DNA of 64,000 nucleotides from contig JAVGWX010000018.1 of NCBI GenBank assembly GCA_036924085.1, positions 17,921,464 to 17,985,463 of the forward strand, given 5' to 3'. Of this stretch, positions 53,255 through 61,459 are shown piece after piece; the first letter of the stretch is position 1, and each line of letters opens with the position of its first letter. Both the position numbers and the translations under genes were made by a program. Source of the DNA: Ariolimax columbianus (lineage: Eukaryota; Mollusca; Gastropoda; Stylommatophora; Arionidae). A model generated the notes under the pieces. That model made no database searches and was not told the origin of the DNA. It saw only the letters and a list, made by a program, of their open reading frames with translations.

Positions 53255-55065
53255 GTTATATTGGAGTCACGCTTGACTGACAACTCAACCTCAAGCATCA
53301 CACCCAGAATGTGAAGAATAAAGCTGTGAGACATCTACAGCACTTAAAGAGGCTTGCTTGTACATCATGGGGATCAGACAAGGATACTTTGAGAGGCTTT
53401 TACCTTGGTTATGTGCACTCAGCAATAGAATATAACGTGCGCTCTGTACAACTTGTTCAAAATCTAACTTGGAATCCTTGGACAGGGTGCAAAATAGTGC
53501 TCTATGCTTCATTAGTGGAGCAATGAGGACAACACCAACTGCAGCTTGTGAAATCCACACACAAGTGGAACCCCTTGAGATGCGGAGGGATAAAGCAGTT
53601 ATGGAAGTTTATAAATGAAGTAGCAAAATGAAACGGGATCATCCCAACAGAATCCTCCTGAAAAACTGACAGCCAAAAAGCAGAATTAAACAAAAGTCTC
53701 TACTTCACCATGTTAGGGAAATCAAAGACAGGTACCATCCACCAGAAAGAAGACAAGAGTTACAGAGAGTAAAAAAAAGGCAATTACCGCCGTCCATCGT
53801 AGACGATGATGGCATAATTTATTTTGCTAGGGCTATTTTTAGTAAGGATTAACAGCGCTACTTTTTATCCTCACTCTCTCGTCTCGAGCCGCCCTACCCC
53901 AGTGGCAAGTCAAGGACAAGACGACTAGGGGGCAACTACGTGGTGCAGGGACTCTGCATCAAGCACCTGTGAAAAAAAACGGTGGAGTCCAAAGTGGAAC
54001 CCACACCACCTGATAAGGCCGACGGCTCAACCACCGCCACGGAATCCCACAGAGAGTAGTAAAAGACATACCTCCACAAACATTCCTTAAAACACCAGAA
54101 ATACAGGCAAAATTAATAGATAATACAACAAAAAGTTAAGATCCAAGTACTCTCATTCGAGCAGCTCAAAGAACTATTGATGCCTATCCCGATGAATGGA
54201 TACATGTATATACTGATGAATTTGCGTTTAAAGCCACCATCGAAGCAGGTTATGGCGTTTATATAAAATACCCGGACGAATCCTCTGATGAACTGTCTAA
54301 TGCTTGCGGGTAGGTTTGCTCCAACTATGAAGCCGAGATCACTGCACTTGAAGCCGCTTTGTACCGTCTGAGGATAGTTTTTTATGCCTTTTCTTCAAAG
54401 GCCCAAAACACTTATTTTCACAGATTCAGTGTCAACTCTTCAAGCATTAGAAGTTGCTTGTCATTGAAGACCTGACCTTATCCAAATATCTCTAGACATT
54501 AACCACATTATCACTTCCAGTGCTGTCAAAATAGTTTTGCAATGGATCCCTGGACACTCAAGCACACCTGGCAATGACAAGGTAGACAGACTAGCAAAGG
54601 AGGGATCAACTTTACAAACACCCAAAGAGCTCATAAGATCAGCAAACAAAGAAACTTGGCTGAACAGATGGGCCATGGGAAACATGGGAAGGGAGATCTA
54701 CAGACATATGGTAAGCTCCAGTCCAAATGACAGTGTAAATCAACTCACAAGGAAGGATGATAGCACAATTTTCTGACTGAGAACCCAACACATTCCACTA
54801 AACAAACACCTGAACAGAATCCAACCACACCATACTCCTGAGTGTCAGCTGTGTACACACCCATATATGAAACCGTTGATCATCATCTCTTTGAGTGCTA
54901 AGCGCTCAATGATTTTAGAAAAATGCTTCTTCATCCGTGGCCAGATACATGGAACACTTTGTATGGCACTAGACAACAGCTGATAAACATGTGCAGATAC
55001 CATTACATGACATTGGGCCGAGGGGCGAGAGCCCAGATACTGCTGGATCCATAACAACAACATAT
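53255..55065 (+). mobile_element. LINE-7, RNase H-type, split by SINE-2
   Basis: 53300-53760 encodes the region between RT and RNase H: KAVRHLQHLKRLACTSWGSD, YLGYVHSAIEYNVRSVQLVQ, RTTPTAACEIHTQVEPLEMR. 54060-55065 has the RNase H domain with frames broken: WIHVYTDEFAFKATIEAGYG (Asp), NYEAEITALEAALYRL (Glu), IFTDSVSTLQAL (Asp), WIPGHSSTPGNDKVDRLAKE (Asp). The tail then has HTPECQLC and DHHLFEC-like Cys motifs. The 3' end matches 35210-35300. SINE-2 occupies 53772-54048. Confidence 0.8.
53772..54048 (-). mobile_element. SINE-2 with 10-bp target duplication
   Basis: Flanked by ACAGAGAGTA at 53762-53771 and 54049-54058. The minus-strand head is GGCGGTGGTTGAGCCGTCGG, with an A-box-like TGGTTGAGCCG at 54023-54033 and a B-box-like GGGTTCCAC. 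The centre is shared with SINE-1 (CCAGTGGCAAG, AAGACGACTAGGGGGCAAC on +). The tail has the CCATCGTAGACGATGATGG hairpin. It sits within LINE-7. Confidence 0.82.
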
Positions 55066-55079
55066 GCTTCGATATGGTG

Positions 55080-55699
55080 CGGAGTGTTGGAGAGTAGTAA
55101 ATGCAATGTTAGGTATGATAAAAAGAAATATTAAACATAGGAACAAGCATGGAAGTGATAGTCAACCTGTATAAAGCATTAGTTATACGTAGATTACTGG
55201 TAGTACTGTATTTCGGTGCGGAATCCTTATCATAGATTGGATATAAATATGCTGGAAAGGATACATAGAAGAGTGACAAAACTGATAGTGGTATTCCAGA
55301 ATTACAGTTATTAGGAAAGACTAAAAAAAACCGGCCTTCAGTGTCTAGAAAAAAGAATTAAAGATAATTTAATACAGTTTTATAAGATTATCAAGAGAAA
55401 GGACAAATTAGACTACCGGGTACAACAAGTTTTCCAAAGTACAGCCACCTACAAGGGCACAGCTACAAATTAATTAAAGAAAGGTTCATGTTATGTACTC
55501 TGAAATATTTTTTTAGTCAGAGAGTTATGAATGCTTGGAATGCATTACCACAGGAGATAGTAGAGGCAGGGTCAATTAATGCATTCAAGAATACATTTTA
55601 TGCACATAGCTATTTTTAGATCAAGTGAATGTAAAAGAAACTGGTTGTATACAGACTCTGCAGAGTCTTCTAAACCAGTATAAAGACATTAAGTTAAGA
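55080..55699 (+). mobile_element. LINE-4 3' part, + strand
   Basis: Decayed coding: MLERIHRRVTKLIVVFQNYS (one frame), RLKKTGLQCLEKRIKD-like, [38 protein letters not shown]. The 3' UTR TATACAGACTCTGCAGAGTC and CCAGTATAAAGACATTAAG ends at 55699. Same family as 29088-29995. Confidence 0.82.
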
Positions 55700-55914
55700 A
55701 AGAGAAATGTCAAATTTGTCATCCTTTCACACTACACGTGTAAGGAAGAATCATATAATTTTCTGGTCAAACATCATACCAGGCAAGAACTGCTTGCCAA
55801 AAGCAAGCATGAAGATATAAATGAGTAAATAAGTAATTTGCCTAGGTAACGAGACCTCCACGCTGTATATATGTATATATATACAGACATTCGGCAAGAG
55901 TTGAGCATAGAGGA

Positions 55915-56185
55915 GAACTGGTTTATCAATTCGATTTTGGCAAGGAAATGTAAATACTTTTGTCACATCAAGAGACAACGGTCTTGACAGAGTAGTGATG
56001 GAAGGTATGGTGCCAGATAAAAGAGGCAGGGGTAGACCAAGAAGATGATGGCACCAAGATATCCAGGAATGCCTGGGTATGACTGTGGCGGAGACTGGAG
56101 TTTTGGTAAGGAAAAGAGTTTCTTTCAAACAAACTGTGATGGAAGCGACGTTCTATAAAGGACATGCTACATGATGATGATAAGT
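55915..56185 (+). mobile_element. LINE C-terminal fragment
   Basis: ENWFINSILARKCKYFCHIK, VVMEGMVPDKRGRGRPRR, stop, WHQDIQECLGMTVAETGVLV. The GRGRPRxxWxxDIxExxxMxxxE end is LINE-like. The 3' end ATGATGATGATAA runs into rep-D. Confidence 0.65.
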
Positions 56186-56189
56186 AATA

Positions 56190-56325
56190 AGCTGCTTGAG
56201 CCTAGCCAGCTAAGCTGGAAACCCTCCTTCCGTCTACGTCTGGCTCACACCAGAGCTGTGGCCTGCACAAGGGCATCCACTCCTGCAGAAGTACAGGTTG
56301 ATTAAGAAATATATATATCCATATA
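56190..56325 (+). repeat. rep-D second half
   Basis: GCTGCTTGAGCCTAGCCAGC, TCTGGCTCACACCAGAGCTG, CTGCAGAAGTACAGGTTGAT. Matches 41990-42110. It ends 40 bp before a flippase exon. Confidence 0.62.
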
Positions 56326-56365
56326 AATATATATGGGTAACAACTGTATGTATTTCTCGTTTCAG

Positions 56366-56480
56366 TCCACCGCAATGGAAAATGGCAAGAAATCAAATGG
56401 CAGGATGTTATGGTGGGTGACATTGTGAAAGTGATAGATGGAAGTCATTTTCCTGCAGATCTTATTCTTTTGTCATCCAG
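56366..56480 (+). CDS. ATP8A: Flippase exon (start of actuator domain)
   Basis: Acceptor GTATTTCTCGTTTCAG, donor GTCAGT. 115 nt, completing a GTC Val and ending in AG of a Ser codon. Encodes [20 protein letters not shown] then [36 protein letters not shown] is the P-type ATPase stretch before the actuator loop. Confidence 0.96.
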
Positions 56481-56609
56481 GTCAGTCAGTACATGTATCG
56501 TATTAGGTAATGTATGCTTCCCATTTCAGAAACAGAGAGACAAAAATAAAACTACGAATCAAATGGCAAGGACAGGAGCTGGAATACAGTGTGGCTCCCA
56601 AATACCCGT

Positions 56610-57096
56610 GTTGTTGTTGTTTCGTATGTCCATAATGAGTAGGTTTACTCTTTTATGCGCCCTGAAAAGGACGTTAAGTGGCGGGTTGAAGTAACTTTCC
56701 TCACATCCCAAGTGTGCTGATGAAAGGACGTTAAGTGGCAGGTTGAAGTAACTTTCCTCACATCCCAAGTGTGCTGATGAAAGGACGTTAAGTGGCAGGT
56801 TGAAGTAACTTTCCTCACATCCCAAGTGTGCTGATGAAAGGGCGTTAAGTGGCAGGTTGAAGTAACTTTCCTCACATCCCAAGTGTGCTGATGAAAGGGA
56901 CCGAGGTCCTCTAGGCAGTTTTGCTATGCTTGACTTCATCTGCGTGTGGCTCACTACAAAGAGGACCACGTCGATGCCTCACCTCGTTAGCTAGACTGAC
57001 ATGAAAACAGCCTGTTTCCAGGGAAGACTACGAGGAAGCCGAGGTGACGGTCTTGGCCAGTACATTTTGCCTGACCAGATGTTAGTCTTCCTCCCC
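56610..57096 (+). repeat. rep-B copy with internal 57-bp quadruplication
   Basis: Normal rep-B start (TTGTTGTTGTTTCGTATGTC) and end (GACCAGATGTTAGTCTTCC). The segment from GGACGTTAAGTGG to GTGCTGATGAAA is present four times, at 56669-56897, with a 57-bp period and almost no differences. Since 57 is a multiple of three, it creates a repetitive open frame on the minus strand. Confidence 0.88.
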
Positions 57097-57479
57097 ATAC
57101 CTCGTTGTAACGTTACATCGCATGATGTCCTATGCAATACACTGCTAGGAAATAAAAACAGAAGAAACTATTTCATCCGAAAATTGACTGGCTGAACAGA
57201 ATAAGATTGGCAGCCAGATGTTCTACGAACGTCAGGACTCACATTTATTTCTCCGTAGCAAGGTAGGCCATGCCAATTTGGAAAAAAGTCTGCACACGTA
57301 AAACTTATTGATGCAGCAATAAATTAGAATGACCGGGTAGTTACAGGGTTTCTAAAACCTACTCCAACTGAAGAAATGTACCTCATAATGGGTGTAGCAT
57401 CATATGAGACATGAAGAGTGTGTCATCAGAAATTGGAAGAGAGAAACAGGTAAATGATCCAGGGCACCATATGTTTAGA
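57097..57479. other. No recognisable feature
   Basis: Intronic sequence without a family match that I can support. Confidence 0.4.
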
Positions 57480-57782
57480 TACCAGGTGTAGTGCTCCAGA
57501 CTCAACTCTAGACGAAGTTTCATACAATAAACATAGCCCATACAGACTAGTCCTGGAAAATGCAATGGGCTGATGCAGATTCCCTGGACCGAGCTGTGGG
57601 AGGAACCTGCACCTGGACACCACTTGCTCCATACAATATGGTAGTCACAAAATAGACTCAAAACGGATCTATCACGATGCAGGAAGAATTTAAACAGATG
57701 AGAATACATGAATGATGAGACATGCAGCTGTGGAGCAACACAAAAGTCAGACCACCTGATGATCTGCCCAGACTTTCTTACA
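57480..57782 (+). mobile_element. LINE-5 C-terminal fragment
   Basis: DLSRCRKNLNR-stop-EYMNDE, TCSCGATQKSDHLMICPDFL, TSVKADR then stop. Preceded in other frames by an APGHHLLHTI-like string. Same layout as 43400-43860. The following minisatellite unit is the end of this coding region. Confidence 0.62.
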
Positions 57783-58665
57783 AGTGTGAAAGCAGACAGA
57801 TAACTAATGGAGGTGACAGGTGTGAAAGCAGACGGATAACTAATGGAGGTGACAGGTGTGAAAGCAGACGGATAACTAATGGAGGTGACAGGTGTGAAAG
57901 CAGACGGATAACTAATGGAGGTGACAGGTGTGAAAGCAGACAGATAACTAATGGAGGTGACAGGTATGAAAGCAGACGGATAACTAATGGAGGTGACAGG
58001 TATGAAAGCAGACGGATAACTAATGGAGATGACAGGTGTGAAAGCAGACGGATAACTAATGGAGGTGACAGGTGTGAAAGCAGATGGATATCTAATGGAG
58101 GTGACAGGTGTGAAAGCAGACGGATAACTAATGGAGGTGACAGGTGTGAAAGCAAACATGACTAATGGAGATGACAGGTGGGAAAGCAAACATGACTAAT
58201 GGAGGTGACAGGTGTGAAAGCAAACATAACTAATGGAGATGACAGGTGTGAAAGCAAACATAACTAATGGAGGTGACAGGTGTGAAAGCAAACATGACTA
58301 ATGGAGATGACAGGTGGGAAAGCAAACATGACTAATGGAGATGACAGGTGGGAAAGCAAACATGACTAATGGAGATGACAGGTGGGAAAGCAAACATGAC
58401 TAATGGAGGTGACAGGTGTGAAAGCAAACATAACTAATGGAGATGACAGGTGGGAAAGCAAACATGACTAATGGAGGTGACAGGTGTGAAAGCAAACATG
58501 ACTAATGGAGATGACAGGTGGGAAAGCAAACATGACTAATGGAGGTGACAGGTGGGAAAGCAAACATGACTAATGGAGGTGACAGGTGTGAAAGCAAACA
58601 TAACTAATGGAGATGACAGGTGTGAAAGCAAACATGACTAATGGAGGTGACAGGTGTGAAAGCAA
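57783..58665 (+). repeat. Minisatellite, 36-bp units then 34-bp units
   Basis: About ten units of GTGTGAAAGCAGACGGATAA plus CTAATGGAGGTGACAG (36 bp). From about 58147 there are some fifteen units of GTGTGAAAGCAAACATGACT plus AATGGAGATGACAG (34 bp). Variants GTGTGAAAG and GTGGGAAAG, GGAGGT and GGAGAT, ATGAC and ATAAC mix in runs. The 36-bp part stays open in frame (repeats of CESRRITNGGDR) but it is intronic. Confidence 0.93.
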
Positions 58666-58895
58666 ACAAAAGAAATGCACTTATCTGATATGGCTAATTT
58701 CAACTGAGATACTCAGAATGAACATAAAGATAGAAGATAGCAGATGTGGCATCAATGAACTGATGAGAGAGAATGAAAGTTCATGGAGAATGAAAAGGTA
58801 AATAGGGGAACAGAATAGGCATGGAAGTAACTAGGTAAACTTAGACAACAGTCTGAAAACGTATTCAGGCCCTTAGACTTTTGAGAAATGTTTTT

Positions 58896-59165
58896 AAGCT
58901 GTGGTTGAGAGGTAAGGTACTTGCCTCTCAAAGCGATGAACGGAAACGGTGGGGATTGAATCCCGCATCCCGCAGGTTTCAATAGACTCTTGGTCTCAAA
59001 GGAGGTGGGACTAGAGTGCCTGCATCCAAGGCAGCTCAGGACCAGAGAGTGAGGTTGATGACCAGCACAGTTTCTTACTCACTATAATCCAAATACAGCG
59101 CAAGTTACGTCATTAAGACAAGACCATCTGATGATGTAGCCATCAACGATTGTGATGGGCAACTA
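58896..59165 (+). mobile_element. SINE-1, sense copy just before a flippase exon
   Basis: A box TGGTTGAGAGG at 58902-58912 and B box GGGATTGAATCCC at 58952-58964. The body (AGCTCAGGACCAGAGAGTGA, TTACGTCATTAAGACAAGAC) and the end GATGGGCAACTA match the 3517-3832 copy. The end lies about 30 bp upstream of the acceptor at 59195. Confidence 0.82.
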
Positions 59166-59195
59166 TATTTTTACATTTTGTATTCTTATCCACAG

Positions 59196-59265
59196 TGAGC
59201 CTCAAGCCATGTGTTACATAGAAACTTCTAATCTTGATGGAGAGACTAATCTAAAATTACGACAG
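59196..59265 (+). CDS. ATP8A: Flippase exon (actuator DGET motif)
   Basis: Acceptor TTGTATTCTTATCCACAG, donor GTCGGT. 70 nt; first base completes the Ser codon, ends in phase 0. Encodes [20 protein letters not shown] and LRQ. DGET is the actuator-domain loop that drives dephosphorylation in P4-ATPases; [11 protein letters not shown] is a family hallmark. The next exon is outside the window. Confidence 0.96.
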
Positions 59266-59445
59266 GTCGGTTTTTTGTGGATGTTGCTGTTATTAATTAG
59301 ATCTGCTGTGTTGTTCACCTTTCTGCAGTCAGTGCCAGGTTGATGAAATTGTATGTATTTTGTAGCTCATGACTGGAGCTGTATAAGGTGTTTGTGATTG
59401 TTGGTGAGCCTAGTTTGGGGTCTCAAACTCAAATCATCCGAAGAG

Positions 59446-60720
59446 CTGCATGAGGGAAAGTTTGATGGTTTACGGCTACATGAGGGCAAGTTTGATGGCT
59501 CAAGGGCTGCATGAGGGCAAGTTTGATGGTTTTAGGGCAAGTTTGATGGCTCAAGGGCTGCATGAGGGCAAGTTTGATGGTTTACAGCTACATGAGGGCA
59601 AGTTTGATGGTTTACAGCTACATGAGGGCAAGTTTGATGGTTTACAGCTACATGAGGGCAAGTTTGATGGTTTTAGGGCAATTTGATGGCTCAAGGGCTG
59701 CATGAGGGCAAGTTTGATGGTTTACAGCTACATGAGGGCAAGTTTGATGGTTTACAGCTACATGAGGGCAAGTTTGATGGTTTTAGGGCAAGTTTGATGG
59801 CTCAAGGGCTGCATGAGGGCAAGTTTGATGGTTTACAGCTACATGAGGGCAAGTTTGATGGTTTTAGGGCAAGTTTGATGGCTCAAGGGCTGCATGAGGG
59901 CAAGTTTGATGGTTTACAGCTACATGAGGGCAAGTTTGATGGTTTACAGCTACATGAGGGCAAGTTTGATGGTTTAAGGGCTGCATGAGGGCAAGTTTGA
60001 TGGTTTATGGCTACATGAGGGCAAGTTTGATGGTTTACAGCTACATGAGGGCAAGTTTGATGGTTTACAGCTACATGAGGGCAAGTTTGATGGTTTACAG
60101 CTACATGAGGGCAAGTTTGATGGTTTACAGCTGCATGAGGGCAAGTTTGATGGTTCAAGGGCTGCATGAGGGCAAGTTTGATGGTTCAAGGGGTGCATGA
60201 GGGCAAGTTTGATGGTTCAAGGGCTGCATGAGGATGTTTGATGGTTCAAGGGCTGCATGAGGGCAAGTTTGATGATTTAAGGGCTGCATGAGGATGTTTG
60301 ATGGTTCAAGGGCTGCATGAGGATATTTGATGGTTCAAGGGCTGCATGAGGGCAAGTTTGATGGTTTAAGGCTACATGAGGATGATTGATGACCCAAGAG
60401 CTGCATGAGGATGTTTGATGGCTCAAGGGCTGCATGAGGATGTTTGATGGTTCAAGAGCTGCATGAGGATGTTTGATGGCTCAAGGACTGCATGAGGATG
60501 TTTGATGGCTCAAGGACTGCATGAGGATGTTTGATGACCCAAGAGCAGCATGAGGACAAGTTTGATAGCTCAAAGTCTGCTCGAGGACAAGATTGATAGC
60601 TCAAAGTCTGCATAAGGATAAGTTTGATAGCTCAAAGTCTGCATAAGGACAAGTTTGATGACTCAAGAACTGCATGAGGATAATCTAGATGGACCAATGT
60701 CTGCATGACGACAAGCTCAC
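59446..60720 (+). repeat. 30-bp minisatellite, decaying to the right
   Basis: Unit CATGAGGGCAAGTTTGATGG plus TTTACAGCTA or CTCAAGGGCTG. A TTTTAGGGCAAGTTTGATGG variant forms a longer internal pattern four times between 59520 and 59880. From 60220 units lose GGGCAAG (CATGAGGATGTTTGATGG), and from about 60600 they drift. Weakly related sequence reaches 60960. Confidence 0.92.
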
Positions 60721-60960
60721 TAGCCTAAAAGTACTGCATGATGATAAGCAAAGTTGTGCAATGACTGCCAGACGTCACACTCAATGGCCCAATTGCTGCA
60801 CTTGAAAAAACTTAATGGCCCAATGATTGGATGAGGTCTAGCTTGATGGTCCAATGATTGGATGAGGTCTATCTTGATGACCTAATGATTGAATGTCTAG
60901 CCCAATGGTCCAATAATTGTATGAGATCTAACTCAATGGCCCAATGACTAAATGAGGACA

Positions 60961-61264
60961 AGACTGCACCACAATAAATTCTGCGTTAGTATGCGAGATA
61001 TCATTCTTTATATTTATTTATATCTTTCATCTTCTACTAAAAAAGTACCATGGTATGAGGGTGTCAGTAAGTAGGTCACACACTGCTGAAAAATATAGGT
61101 GGTAGTTTCTCAGGGTGTTACTAGGCTGCAGCAACATCCAGCTTTGTGATTACAGTAGGTAGCATACGCTAGGTGTAGCATGCATGTGGGCGGATCTGAT
61201 ACAGAATGGTGTCCTTGCTAAGATAATTTACAATCAAAGAACAGCTTGCTGTTCTGTGTTTTCT
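60961..61264. other. No recognisable feature
   Basis: Unique AT-rich sequence between two minisatellites. Confidence 0.45.
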
Positions 61265-61437
61265 TTAAGGTAAAAAGGACTTTTGGAAAACGGAATTCAT
61301 AAGGGAATGCTTCCCGTTTATGTGAGAAATGTTTGTTGCCTAAAGCGATGCATAACTGGGTTGACAAAGTTTCTCAAGGACGCTCACAAATTGCTGATGA
61401 AGCCTGACCTGGTCATCCTGTTCAGATTGCAACTGTG
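61265..61437 (+). mobile_element. mariner-type transposase fragment (DNA-binding region)
   Basis: One frame reads RLCEKCLLPKAMHNWVDKVS, QGRSQIADEA, stop, PGHPVQIATVW. This matches the YGxxxLSxxxVxxWVxxFxxGRxxxxDxxRxGRP linker region of mariner-type transposases. It stops within 25 bp of the 30-bp array at 61460. Confidence 0.6.
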
Positions 61438-61459
61438 TGGCGTGAATAGGAGATGACAG

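Larger units (their letters stand above)
39829..59265 (+). other. ATP8A: Gene locus: class 1a P4-ATPase phospholipid flippase, N-terminal part
   Basis: Six exons join without a frame conflict. P4-ATPases use ATP to move aminophospholipids, mainly phosphatidylserine, from the outer to the cytosolic leaflet of Golgi, endosome and plasma membranes, usually with a CDC50 partner. The joined product (about 196 residues) has a cytosolic lead-in, the conserved [20 protein letters not shown] entry, TM1 ([15 protein letters not shown]), the [12 protein letters not shown] loop, TM2 ([17 protein letters not shown]), then [40 protein letters not shown] and [13 protein letters not shown]. The [14 protein letters not shown] string and RHRAD favour ATP8A/tat-1 over ATP8B. 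A paralogue assignment (ATP8A1 or 2) makes no sense outside vertebrates. Family length is about 1150 residues, so most of the protein lies beyond the window. Introns are 3195, 3865, 2686, 6386 and 2715 bp. The 5' exon is not identified. Confidence 0.93.

Noticed and set aside
57722..58189. Repeat protein with CESRRITNGGDR units
   Set aside because: Intronic 36-bp minisatellite; frame is lost where the unit becomes 34 bp, and the antisense frames are open too.
58900..58970. A functional tRNA gene
   Set aside because: A and B boxes are present but the stems do not form a proper cloverleaf, and the sequence continues as a SINE body shared with other copies.
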